Assembly (NCBI GenBank): GCA_039545355.1
Contig: BCJJ01000009.1
Location: forward strand, 909,757-973,756
Reading direction: 5' to 3'
Length of the DNA stretch: 64,000 nt
DNA from: Trichosporon coremiiforme
Lineage: Eukaryota > Basidiomycota > Tremellomycetes > Trichosporonales > Trichosporonaceae
Numbering within the stretch: position 1 is the first letter of the stretch; the number at the start of each line of letters is the position of its first letter. Both the position numbers and the translations under genes were made by a program. The notes below the pieces were generated by a model, which saw nothing but the letters and a program-made list of their open reading frames with translations, searched no databases and was not told where the DNA came from. Shown here piece by piece: positions 24,248 to 36,236 of this stretch.

Positions 24248-27200
24248 TATGCGTAGCTTGCGTCTGACATGCAAACTCCACGCGGGGGCGGCCAGCTAAA
24301 CCAGGACGTTAGCGTTCGGACACCGTTTCTCCGTGATCACAGGTTAGAGCCAAGAGCCAGAGCAAAACCGATACAAAGTTCACTGCAAACTGTTGCGGGT
24401 ATACGGGCAGCTTTGGTTCAGGCTGGTACCGAACATGCCACCTCTCGGGATTCGATTCTTCAATCTTGCTGGGCGTTTCGGAGCTTAGTAACGAGATCGT
24501 GTGGACACAACGTTGCCGTGTACTCGGAATACGTATTGAACATGTGCTTTGCAACGCCTGGAATCAAAAATCAGAGTTTGCCCCAGAAAGTCATTTGAAT
24601 GGCTCTGATCCGAGAGCCGGGTTGATGCACGGGTATCATTACGAAACAAACGATCGCGCTAAGCTGGCTGGCCGGGGGCACCGGTTGGCGGGCTCGCCGC
24701 CGGCAGCGCCGTCGAGGGGAGTAAGGAGAGGACAGCACCGACGGGTAGCGAGCGGGGAACGATTCATGGCGACGCCATTACACCAAGAATAACCTCGAAT
24801 CTCGGAACAAGAAGCTGCGCGAATCGGTACTTGCACCCGAGAAGGTACTGCGACGGGGGAATCAGCCTGTCCTGACAAATGGCAGGACCGTTCGAGGGAC
24901 GATCACAGTTCCTGGACTCTGTTGAGGTACAAGCATCCTAAAGAATCAGGAGTCTACTGGTGCATAAGGTGCAAGGTTGTGTCGTTGCTGCACGACGTTG
25001 TCGGGGTCGTGCAGGACGAGCGAGGGCCAGTGAGGGCCGGCGAGGGTCGACGAGGGTCTGTGAGACCCATGGCCGGAGTCGCATGGCTTGTGTCGTCATA
25101 GCGATCAACTCTGTTTACGACGGCACCCGCCCGTCAATCGTGCCTCAGTGTTCCTCGCCTTCTTGCACGGAATCCTGGACATTCTAGGTTCATTTTCCTG
25201 TGCACGCCCTTGCCACGCAACTTGTGTTCCGGTAGTCACCATGTGTTTGTGAGAACTGCCAGACCGGTCTTCCCTGCACCGATCCGGTTGGATCCTGTAA
25301 GTCGGACCCATCACGTCCGTCGTCCGTGGAGTCTCTGCAACGTTGGCAAGTGCTGATGGCCCTGTGGGATTAGTGTTTTTCAGCTGGATTGGACAGAGCT
25401 TAACCCTTTGCGACCCAGACCCACGGCGACCATTTTGTCTACCGAGTGTTCTGAGCAACGGCATCTAGCCATGCAAGCTACGGGTGAGAGTAAGACTTTC
25501 CGGATCGCTGACTTGGCTCCAATCCGGGAGCGAGGTTCGTCTCGGGCAGCCTTCCCCGACTTCGAGGCTACACGGTATGAGTCTTGTTAAACCGAAAGAG
25601 ACTACCTACCTGCAAACCCCTGTCCCGACAACTTGGGTATGCAGAGGAACAAACAGGTACAGAAAGGGTGCACAAGGGGCATACGTACACCTGTTCGGCT
25701 GGTTCCTATATCGCAGTCCGACCCTCACCAGACCCTCACCAACACTTGGCGACCCTTAGAAGGTGCTTTCCCAACTTCCAAGCCTGTTACTCCAGCTCCT
25801 TGCTCCTCACGGCTCCTGAGTCACTGCTTTCCCGACGGGGTGGAGCATTCAGCTCACCGACGGCAACGCAATGCACAGATAAGTAGGTACGATGCGGTGT
25901 TGTTGGGTCCTATGCCCCACTTCGGCGCGGACAGGGATCCAGGAGCGAGCGAGGGGTATGGAAACACCTACGCGAGGGGCCGAGGATGCCCCTCGTTCGA
26001 AACGTTAATTGACCGCTTACCACCAACTAACGCTCGTAGGTCGCCGAAAGCGACTAGGGTGGCCCCTAACCGTGCCCAGGTCATCCGCGGCCCATGAACG
26101 TCGGAGGCTTGCCTGAGTGACCGCCTGCGCTTTGCTCTGCTCTCTGATCTGCACTTCCTGTGCCAGCCTCGCACGAGCTACACACCACGCCTCTAATGTG
26201 CCGAGCAGACCCGACTGTGGGTCGCAACAGCCGACTCCGACCCAAGCGGCGCCTCTCTCTCCCATGCTTTTATGTGTGGCAGCATTGTCATTATTGCGTA
26301 ACACTAACGCATGTCGGATAGATTCCAGCGAAAGTCTCAAACGCATCCCCTCGTCCCCTCTCAGATCCCTTCATCTATCCTCACGAGGGTCCCCTGGCCG
26401 CGCTCACCGCCCCAGCGGCGACTGCGCAAGTACGATTCAGCCTGCGTCCCGTACAGTGGCTTGCTTACTTCAGCTCACGATAAATTCATTCAAGCTTGAC
26501 TACCAAAATTGGGATTCGAGGGGAGCCTTGTTCAAGGTCCGGGGGAAGAGTGTGCCACAATGTGGCTGAACCCGTCCGTCTCTGACCGGTTTGCTGCGGC
26601 GAGCAATGGCGGACTGAAAGTCTGACGCCGGTCGTTTGATCGCCGCTGACACAGTCAGGCGGGGTCCGACAGGGTGTGTGGCGATCAAGGCTCAGATGTC
26701 CTCGGCGACAGCAGGGGGTGCGGGCGCTTAGTCGCAGTCTTGGTGGGCCGGCGCCGGCCCGGTGACTGGTGGGGCAAGAGGTGAGGCGGGAATGGGAGCT
26801 CAGCTACACTCAAGGCACGCCAGGCTCCGCTCCAGCCGCCTCAAATGGCCGGAAATATGCCCGGAGAATGCTAGGATACCCGACATGCCCTCCCCCAGGG
26901 TAGTGGTGACGAGAGATGTCGAGATGGTGGGAGAAGCGATCTTCGATCATGGCACGACTTAACATCATAGCACGACTCAACCGCCCGCGCTGCTGCTCCA
27001 GCGCAAAGGAGGTGCCACCTGGCTCCGTATTTCGGCCGGCGATAACGGGAGCGGAGGAGAAGTGGGGTGTCTGGGCTCCAACTTCGGGGGAATCTATGCC
27101 GCGAAGACGCGGAAACTGGAAGTGGGGGGAGGTCGGAGGCGACATGGGCTGCGGTAAGGTCCTCATACGATGGCAAAGAGCGATTCCCCGCCTCAACTTG

Positions 27201-29286
27201 CACCACCTCTGCAGACTACCGTGACTTACAATCATGTCTCACTTGATCAGCACCAACTGACGAACAATCCCAGAATAACAAGTACTTTCGAATTACCCTA
27301 AGCAGTCCTGCTTTCCCATAACTAGAATCGAAATTGGTTGCCGGAGGCGACTGACGCAGCATCCAGCATGCTCGATAGGTTCGCCGTCGGTCGTTTGGTT
27401 GTTACCCGCGACGATCGACTCTGACTCTTTCCCCAGCGTTTGACTACTGCGTCCACGTTCTGCAACTCATCTTCTGACACTTAGGAAGTCGCGCCCAGGC
27501 CGATACGAGGACCGTGGGGATGACGGCAAGTGAATGGGAGGCACACCGTCGGACCCACCGGTGGCGGCCTCGAAACGACGCTTCGGCAGCAAACCCATGC
27601 AATGGTACACTTCCAGGAGTCCGGTCCACATGTGGGCAACGTGCTGCAACCGTCGAGCGGCATCGTTGAGTCGAGCAACAGCCACAAAGCAGCTGCTAGT
27701 GATGGTATTCAGAAAAATGACGACGCGGGGGATCTGTTACGAGGGGGAGGTTCACCGAGACGCCAAATGAAAACCCCTGGGCCAGCATTCGCTCTCCTCT
27801 CTTCTCGTTCCCTGCCTGCCATGGAGGGCTGTGGTGAAGCTACAGCTCTATTATGAGTGAACCGCAAGGAAGTGAACGCATCGACGGCTTCTGCGTAGCC
27901 CCATGTCAGCCCAACACGGTCACATGAGTTGATCAAGCTGGTCCCAGCCGAGCGTTCAAGTTGTGTGAATCTCGAGTGCGCCACAATCGTCCTCGAAGCC
28001 GGATGGCTTGCTGCCTCTTCCGCTTCGGAACTGAACATGCTTTTACGAAACGGTTCTCCCTTATGCGAGGAAAATTCGAGTAAAGCGGTGGGAGCTTATG
28101 GCTAACCACAGCGTGGTCGCGGCAAACTCGAATCGCTCGTGATACTGCCAAACTCGATAGTTGAGCGGCATATGTGGTCTCCTGCACTGCTGCTCACAGA
28201 CAGAACCCTCAAACAAGCCACAAGAAGTCGCTCCTGCCAAGCTGGTGGGCGCGATCCAACCCAGGCTCCCCTACCCTAACTCGCCGGAGTCTCCGGCCTC
28301 ACGCGACTGCCAAACTGCGAAGCGGACATCCGCCATCAGCGCGCGGTGACCCCGGTTTTTCTGCGAAGACAAAACAAGCACATCAAGGTTCACGTAAGGT
28401 CGGGTCATTCCCTCTGTCACTGTGAAGATAGAGGCCCAGGAACCAGGTTAGAGTGAGCAGAGTGATCGGGGGTGGTCACCAGTACCGCTGCAGGTGCCAC
28501 CATCAGGTGTTCTCGTGCCAGAGAGTGATGCGATGGCGACCGGATGCTTGTGCACAGCCTTCAGCATGTGCAGAATAGCGCTGAACCTACCGCCCGTGTT
28601 TGGAGAGAACGACGTCGATATCCGCCCACCACCAAACCACTAGGAGCTGGGCACCCTGCTTGACGAGAGGCGTACCGTAATTAACGCAACGGCAGGGACC
28701 CCACCTACGGCAGGTGAAGGACGTGGCCTCGTCAGCCTCACGTTCCAGGTCGGAGTCATGCGCTGCCAAGTGGAAGCCGGGTGTCCGTCCCCGAGTTTCG
28801 TGAAGCGGTGTGCAATGTTTTGTTTCAATGTTTGCAGATCAGTTCGTGATCGGAGATGCTCCGAGTTTGTGGCAGATTGGCCGTCTACGTCGCCCACCGC
28901 AGTTGTGGCTGCCGTCCATGCTCGAGGAGTTGGAGAGTGATCAGCTGTCGACCCGTAAGTGATGCCTTATATGCGGAGGGCCGACAAAAGTGCCAGAGAA
29001 GAGTGCATAACTGCTTCGCAGTGCTACAAATGACCCCTATGAGCTTCCCAGGACCTTACCAGCTGAAGTCCGCGATCCGCAAACTCGGTTTGCCTTTCAC
29101 GCTCTGCTCGTAACGAGTCCGGCATATTGATGTACGCTAACGTCGTGACAAGGATGCAAAGTTTCCAGAATCACCACGTTTGGAAGGACAGCTTGATCAG
29201 TTGGGCAGAGGCACAGAGATGCGATTGCTTTCGATGCTCACGGTAGGAAGGAACATCGCGTACTTGACATCTTCTACACACCCCAG
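24248..29286. other. gene desert, right part
   Basis: About 5 kb to the right of the transposon without a recognisable coding region, RNA gene or further terminal repeats. Only short ORFs with no family signature. Confidence 0.5.
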
Positions 29287-30990
29287 TCAGCTACAGTCGA
29301 TCATCACCCCAGGCCACCATCTGTGAAGCAACGCTGTTCGGTCACTGCAGACGCTGGATGTATGAGGCGGCCTCTGTGTCTTATTCACATACCGCTCTGG
29401 CCCTCTGCAGTTATGCATGAGGTGTTGGTGGACTCTAGCATGGACAGCAGGCAGTCGAGTTTTATCGACCTCGAGCCACGCCCTCCTACGGTGACAAACC
29501 CTGATCGAGTCTAGCTCGGCGGGGTGTGTACAGGCTGCAGCGGTGTTCCTCGCCGAAACTCTCAGAGTGGAGAGCACAAACCCTCGACCGCGGCACTAGA
29601 CTGGCAGCCAAGCGAAGTTGCGCCGACCTACTCTACGTCACTGTAGCCTTCTGACGCGCTGCACAACACTCGCAATGACCATGCTTTGCTCCGGGGTCGA
29701 GAACTGGTATGCCAGCTCGGCGAGACGGGCCGTAGCTTAGCCCTCAACGATGGCGTCGCCCAAAGCTGTGGGCCGAGGACTGGATGTCAGCTCGATCGTC
29801 GAAAGTGAGGCAGCTCACCGCCCACCAACACCTTGTTCACGATACCGAAAGCTGTGTGGAGGTTGGTAACCTGCTCCGCTTCTGATGAGGGACGGGCTGG
29901 TCGTCAGCTCCTTCTCGTCGATTGAGCTTACACCGCATCGAACGTATCGATCGCATAAGGTGCAGCGCCGGGCTGATCGTCAGCTTACATAGCCGTGACA
30001 GACGAGCTTACCACTGCCACTGTGCTGCAGTCGGGGGACTATGGCTGCGCTGTATGTCAGCTTCGGACTGTACTGGAAGCATGCCCCGTCCGCGGCAAAG
30101 GACTGCGCGTCAGCTTCGTCTCCCTAGGGAAGCTCACTGGTCATTTGTACTTCCAGTATCGTAATGACGGGAAGGGCTAAAGGGATGAGGGTCAGCTCGA
30201 GATGACGTCTGAAATAGCCCATCTGTCTCGCTTGCTGGCTTGGGAGAACTGTGGATCAGCTCATGGATAGAGGGTATGCGAGCATACCAGCCAGGTCCAC
30301 CTCGCTAGGCGACAAGGCGCACCCGAAGGACCTGCCTGTCAGCTGAACCACCAGTGTACGGTAGCTCACCACTCCAGACAGGGTAGGACTGGACGTCAGC
30401 TCTCCAGGGACGGGCCACACCAGCTCACAATGGCCGGAGAGGACTGCGTGTCAGCATATACGGTTCGATGGAACGTGAGCATGCCACACTGGGGACTGCA
30501 CGTCAGCTTGCGCGAACACCTAGGGTAGCTCACGGGGCCAGACAAGAAGGGACTGGACATCAGCTCACGGTGGCGGTTGGTTGAGCTCACGATAGTCGGA
30601 GAGGACTGGTGTGTGGGCTCATATTCCAACCGGGCAACCGAGTATATCACGACAGCGGCGGGGCAAACTGGACATCAGCTAGTCAACGACAATCGAAGCT
30701 CACACACTTGACTGTCAAGACAGACGTTCACCTCTCCACCTTGGACAAGGAGACTGGCGGTCAGCTTCGCCGCACTCGCTGTAGCTTACATCACGAGTAG
30801 TCTGCCGGTCAGCTTTTGAGGACTGTCACGAGCACAGCTCACCTCATATGGGGAACTGGACGTCAGCTCCAAGCTCGTTCGCAGCTGTACCTTTCCCGCT
30901 GGGCTGTCAGCTCATTACAGTGTACAGTGAACCAGGGAAGCTCACCCTCATCCACCATCCCTCTCCTTCCATCTCGTGACCGTTCGCCAT
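29287..30990 (-). CDS. candidate intron-dense (micro-exon) gene, unknown product
   Basis: The minus strand holds about 20 acceptor-like motifs of the form RGCTGAC-NNN-CAG in 1.5 kb, many paired with GTGAGCT or GTAAGCT donors. They define introns such as 30945-30899, 30890-30856, 30842-30802, 30789-30754, 30590-30553, 30533-30496, 30428-30389 and 30369-30332 (35-47 nt). Exons between them can be 8, 13, 12, 22, 19 or 15 nt. From ATG 30990 one frame stays open across the first six introns (starts MANGHEMEGEGWWMR). Later exons also join in frame, including a 37-codon exon at 30248-30138, but one junction needs a 6-nt exon, so the path is not unique. The frame can be followed to a stop at 29287. 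Two more such introns lie upstream (31194-31158, 31042-31003). No domain is recognised. It may instead be a decayed repeat, since two exon-intron pairs near 30.4 and 30.6 kb are similar. Confidence 0.4.
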
Positions 30991-31550
30991 CAGCCACAAC
31001 CACTGCATAGTCAGCTCAAGCCCTGCTCGACCAACAGCTCACCGCCCTCGTCCTCGTCTATGCCGATTCAGCCGCGGTAGTTAGAAGGGGAGAGGAAGAG
31101 GGCTCAAGAGGGTAAAGGAGGAAGGAACCGGTTGACTCGACTAGCACGGCCGCAGAACTGCCTGTTAGCTCAAGCCCGGCAATTAACAGCTCACCTCCCT
31201 GTTCCGGCTTCATCCCCGGCTATCCTGAGTCACCCATGTTGGAGAAGAGGAAAGAGTCAAAGGACGAAGGACGAAGGAGGGAAGGAGGGACGCGAGTTGA
31301 CTCAACCCCCCGGTCCCGGTACGCACTGTCGCCACCCCTTGAAACATCTGCTTATCACCCCGCTCGAACCCCTCCCGTCATAGGCGTGACAGGAACGAGA
31401 CGCTGCGCCCCTACTTTCGCCATGTCCGAGATCGTTATCACTTTAATGCATACATGTTTGTCTAGTACTCTCACCCTGGATCATTGGCAGGCGGAGGGTG
31501 GAGTTGTGGAGAGAGGAGGGGCAGTCGCCCGCTGAAGTCGTCGAACTTGC

Positions 31551-31580
31551 TGTGCTCGCTCGCTCGCTCGCTCGCTCGCT
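31551..31580. repeat. CGCT tetranucleotide repeat at a stop codon
   Basis: About seven copies of CGCT that run into the stop codon of the amine-oxidase-like gene (TGA at 31582-31580 on the minus strand). Confidence 0.9.
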
Positions 31581-33835
31581 CAAAGCACTCCACCCACCCT
31601 CGCCCTCCTCCTCCACCTCCACGCCCGTCCAATAACCCCACCCCGCGCCGCATCCCAATCGACCTCCGGCTCACGGCCCAGAATCTCGCGCGCCACCCGC
31701 CTCGCACTACCGACACACCCCTCCAGGAGCGGAATGCCGGGGTACACATAACTGCCGACGAGATGCACGAGGTCCTCTTCGTCCTCACTGCTGCCTGAGG
31801 CCTGTCTCCTCCCCTCCTTGACCGAGCCGTTCCGCGAGAGAGTCGAGGCCGCCGAGTTGCTCCTAGACAGGGCGGCGGAGTTGGACCGCGACAGCGAAGA
31901 GGGCGGCGAGGGGTCTGGCGACGTGCCACTCCCGTTCGCGCGCGCGTGATACGTCTGCGGCACAGGCGGCACCGAGGCGGGGGGCAGCGGCTGGTGCGTC
32001 AGCAACGCCAGCAGCGGGTCGCTATTGAACGGCAGCGCGCGCTCCATCCGGGCCACGCCGAGCACCTTGCCCGCACTAATGGGGCAGATCGGGTTGGTCG
32101 TCTGGAGCACGCCGCGCGTCTCGTGCGTCGCCATGATGTACCCCGCCTCAGGGGAGAAGTGGGGCGCTTCCAAGCCCTTGCCGTCCTTGCTTAGCTCGGC
32201 GGGACGGGGCCACGCGTTCGTCCCCTTCGCTGTCGGGGGGAGGACGAGGTTGATCATCCTTCCATCGCCGGGGGGAATGACAGACTCGGTGTCCGTGTGC
32301 GTGACGACGATGCTCTCCCGATAGCTGACACTGCGGAGCACCTCCTTCCTGATCTTCTGGATGCGGCGGATGCGGCCCCGGTCCCTTCCTTTCCCGGCCA
32401 GCGTCATGTCGAACTCGAGGCTCTCGAGCAACTTCAATGAAGCGCTGGCCTCGGTCGCGAGCACGACGCGGTCGAACGTCTCCTCCCTCCCATCCAGGCC
32501 CAGGACGAGCTTGCCGGCCGCGTAGCGGATTGAGTCGACCGAGATGCCGAGCCGGAGCCGGAGGTCGGGCGGGGACGCGAGCGCCATCGCCACGTCGCGG
32601 CTGGAGATCGCGCCGAGCGAGTAGTGCGCCGTACCCAGCCCGGCGTGGACGTAGTCGAGCAGCGGCTCTGCGGGGGCCGCAAGCACGTCGGGCACAGTCA
32701 TGGTTCCGACTGCGGAGAAGAGGGGAATGACGAGGCGCGACACGAAGCGGCGGAACGGGGCGCCGAGCTGAGTTCGCGGGAGGAAGCGGACGGGTCGGTC
32801 GATCCTTTCGGCTGCTGCGTCCACGACGGCGCCGAAGGAGGCCTTCTGCAGTCTCTGGGGGAGGAGGGAGTGCCATGTCGCAAACGCCAGAGCGAGGAAG
32901 AGCACGTAACACACGCCCGCCAGCAGCAGCTCGATGATCGCGCGGGCGAGAGCGAGGGGTGATCGCCAAGCGCCCGAGGGTATCGACGGAATGGACGCGC
33001 CGCTCGCACCCTCGTACGTGAAGTAGGCGCGCTGGCCGAGCTCCGCAAACGAAAAGGTGTATGCGGAGGGCTTGGGCGTGAATCCGAGGTGGCGGTAGAG
33101 CGCTAGGAGCTGGGGGTAGTACCCGCCCTGGAAGGAGCGCATCGGCACGTCGACGACCGTCCCCTCGCTAGCGCCCATGATGCTCGACGGCTGTCTCCGC
33201 GGCGGCGTCAGGATACGCCCCGTGAACACGTCGCCGTACTTGTCTCCCGTCTCGGAGCCGCCCGACACACGCCGCGCCATGGGTTCCGACGGCGGGACGG
33301 GCGACAGCCGTCCACTGCTCGTCACGGACACGCGGCGTCGCGGCGGTTCCGGCGGGACCGGGGAGAGGCGGCCAGACGAGGTCGCAGAGGTGCGCCGGAC
33401 CATGGGCTCGGAGGGGGGGACGGGCGAGAGACGACCGGAAGACACACGGCGCTCGATGGGCAGGGCGGGGGCGAGTGTGGATGAGGTGGAGGAGACGGGC
33501 GAGAGGGAGGGGTCCTCGGGCTCGGCGTCGAGCTCGACGCTGTGCGAGTAGAAGCCCAGTCGGGGTGCCTGCTGTCAGCTCCTTGTCACAGAATGGGGCA
33601 GGTGATCGACTCGCTGTCAGCGTGACGCAAGCGCGCACTGCTGCACTCAGTGTACCGACTGTTGAGCATCGCTGCAACTCAGCTTCGGCCTGGAGAAACG
33701 TACCTTCTCAACGAGCCAGACCTCCAGCCCCGCCTCTGAGAGCAGGTACGCCGTGGTCAGTCCCGCCAGGCCGGAGCCGATCACGGCCACCTTTGGCCGA
33801 CCGGCGCTCGTGCTGGGTAACGGCGCGTCACCCAT
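31580..33835 (-). CDS. FAD-dependent amine-oxidase-like membrane protein
   Basis: The spliced model is 706 aa: exons 33835-33704 and 33568-31580 (intron 135 nt, phase 0). Residues 15-31 form the dinucleotide-binding turn (VAVIGSGLAGLTTAYLL), ending in an acidic VEK strand. The family's next conserved block (VDVPMRSFQGGYYPQLLALY) starts only at residue 184. Between them lies a low-complexity insertion with three copies of SSGRLSPVPP at about 87-140. A hydrophobic segment at about 251-276 is a likely membrane span. The C-terminus has the FAD-contact motif of the family (GSYVYPGIPLLEGCVGSAR, from about 649). It resembles the predicted NAD/FAD-binding proteins of COG2907, whose substrates are unknown. 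No substrate is proposed. Confidence 0.8.
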
Positions 33836-34028
33836 TATGCCGGGCTGCGTGTCGCTCTTCGAGTCAGACGGGTTCGATGCAGCGTTGCGCCAGCCGCGCG
33901 TTAAACGCAGTATCTGTTTGTTTGTGTGCGGAAGTGCAGAAATTTGGGCGGCCTCGGTCTCAATGGCTCGAGGGCGTTCCGGTTACCGGGTCCGGTGTGT
34001 GCGGTGAGGTGTGCGGAATGTCGTGAAG

Positions 34029-34053
34029 TCGTGTCGTGTCGTGTCGTGTCGTC
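34029..34053. repeat. GTGTC pentanucleotide repeat
   Basis: About five tandem copies of TCGTG, 200 bp upstream of the oxidase start codon. Confidence 0.9.
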
Positions 34054-34093
34054 GATGCAGAGATGTTATGCTGTGCTGAGAAGCGTGCGCGTA

Positions 34094-34116
34094 GTGTGTG
34101 TGTGTGTGTGTGTGTG
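34094..34116. repeat. GT dinucleotide repeat
   Basis: Eleven consecutive GT units on the + strand. Confidence 0.95.
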
Positions 34117-34949
34117 AATGAGTGAAGGGCAAGTGGAGCAATGCGATGTTGCGCGTGAGTGAAATCTTGCAGGCGAGAGCTAATGTCGATGGGTGCGGGT
34201 CGATGGCGCGATGAGATACTGCGGGGCGCGGACTGACTTTCGATCGACCTGGCGACCTGGCGACCTGGCCGGTGAGCCGAAAACGGCTTATCCGGCCACT
34301 GTCCTTCCCTCTTGGTGATGGTCGACGGTCAGCGGGCAGCGGATGACCCTGGATGCACCCATGGGCCTGTGCGCTAGCCCTCTCCATGCATGGCCATGCA
34401 TTACAGTCAGATAGGAGAGTCCCATTGATGACTGTGTTCGCCGCGCGTCGCCGCTCGCCGTCGGCCAGACACGGCCATTTCACAGCGTCATCATTCCCTC
34501 CATGTCTTTCTTGAGTGTCCAATGCATCACTCTCAGATCGAGAGATGGGGAGATCTCGCCGGACATTTTGCACGCCCACGTGCGACGGCGGGTAACGCCG
34601 TACGATTGGTCCCCAATAGCCCTCGGAGCCTCAGCCAGAACGGCCTGATCGCTCCAGAAGACCTGAATTGCACCCGACTCCTCAAACCCACCTCTTCGCC
34701 GTCGTGTCTTGAATGGGCGGACATTGGCCCCACATCGCGGCGACGTCATATCGCGCCCCTCCATCTTATCGCACCCGGTGATACGGCTGTGCGACCGTGC
34801 AACGTCAACAACATCGGAATGCATATCGGGTCGTAACAAGGTGAAAAGAGACAGAATCTACTCTACTACAGAACCAGAACCGCATGATCTATAGTCCTCC
34901 AGTTCACGAGCTCGCGCCTTCCGGCACTCACTCGCTTCAAATCGCACGC

Positions 34950-36236
34950 TTATGCGTACCACATGTGGTCGTCCCAGTCCTCTTCCGTGATCGTGAGCCA
35001 CGCGAAGAAGACGAGTCCGACGGCGAGGTCCATCGCAAACGACATGAGGAACGAGCCGTTGACCTTGCTGTGCGAGGCTCGGCAGAGCGGCTGCGACGCG
35101 ATGAACTGCACGACCTGTCCGCCGGCGAAGAGCACGAAGGCCGCGAGCAGGATGATCGCAGGCTTCGCCTCCTTCAGCTTCAGGAACGTGACGTAGACCA
35201 TGATGAGGAGGTAGATTACAACGGCCCTGGGATGTCAGTTCACGTTTGTCAGTCCAGGAACTCACGCTGCGGGCCAAATCATTGTTAAGACAAAGAGGGC
35301 GATGCTCTTGAGCTGCTCGGGGTGCTCAGCGCCGACGAAGAATGCGTCGTTGTAGTTGAACCCGACGGCGAGGGCGACGTAGCACGTTCCACCGAAGAAG
35401 GCAGCCGAGATGAGACCCATACTGAGCAGCGAGGGAAGGGAGCCGTCCCTAGACGTTAGCTGCGACACTCCGCTATCGACTCACTCCAGAACCTGAGTTG
35501 CGATGATACCGTTGTACACGAGCATCCAAGCGACGGCGGCAATGGCCGCGCAGTGGATCGCTGACAGAATGACGAGCGGCTGGCTCGCCTGCTCGAGCAT
35601 CGACGACATGGTCACCGCCTGCAGGGCTGACATGAATCCGAAACCCTGCCTGTCAGCTACACAGGAAGAACTTAACTGACAATCAAGAAGATCTGAAGCT
35701 CCGAGCGGCCGACAGCGGCTCGTCGGCGCTTCGACAGGAACAGCAGCGCGAACACCATCAGCAGAGACACAAACGACACAACGACAGTGGCTGCGGATTA
35801 GCTGTGAACATCGCAATGTAGCCTACCAATGTCACCCAGGCTGTCCTGGGTCGTAACTCGCGGGATAACGCAGTCGTTGCCGAGGCCAGAGCCGGCGTCT
35901 CGTCGAGCAGCGGCGGCCTTGGGCTCATCGGGCGAAGTGCTAGGGGTCTGTTGTCAGTTGGGAGCTTCATCACAGGGCCAGTCACACTCACGATGGTATA
36001 GTTTTGGTAGAACGTCGAGTTGGCCGGGAAGAGGACCTCCAGGTCAGTCGCATTCTGCCAGATCTGGTTGAACAGAAGGTTGCACTGCGGGAGGGCAGTG
36101 TGTTGGCCTGCAGGTTAGCTGTGCTGTTGGTTGATTGTTCGTTGTCGGGCAACGGATGGTCGAGCGACATGGCTAGTTTGTTTTCGTTGTTTGTTTACTC
36201 ACAAATCCAGCCAAAGCTTCCGAATGGGTCAGGCAT
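34950..36236 (-). CDS. CHS7: chitin synthase export chaperone Chs7
   Basis: Seven exons give 333 aa: 36236-36203, 36107-35992, 35947-35827, 35790-35681, 35645-35485, 35448-35266 and 35226-34950. The yeast protein is 316 aa. The N-terminus MPDPFGSFGWIC, then LPQCNL, matches the lumenal Cys-containing start of the Chs7 family. Seven hydrophobic spans follow, including FVSLLMVFALLFL, LISAAFFGGTCYVALAVGF and IALFVLTMIWPAAAVVIYL. In fungi Chs7 sits in the ER membrane and is needed for Chs3-type chitin synthase to leave the ER. Five of six introns are 35-44 nt with CTRAC branch points. Intron 4 uses a GTCAGT donor. A 5' intron of 95 nt interrupts codon 12. Confident by overall pattern. Confidence 0.9.

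Larger units (their letters stand above)
33836..34949. other. intergenic region between the oxidase start and the CHS7 end
   Basis: Likely the promoter of the oxidase gene, as both neighbours are on the minus strand. It contains a pentanucleotide repeat (34029-34053) and a GT repeat (34094-34116). No gene seen. Confidence 0.6.

Noticed and set aside
29700..31200. CRISPR-like array
   Set aside because: Spacing and repeat sequence vary, and the repeated parts are the two ends of an intron code (GTGAGCT and GCTGAC...CAG) rather than one direct repeat. The organism is a eukaryote.
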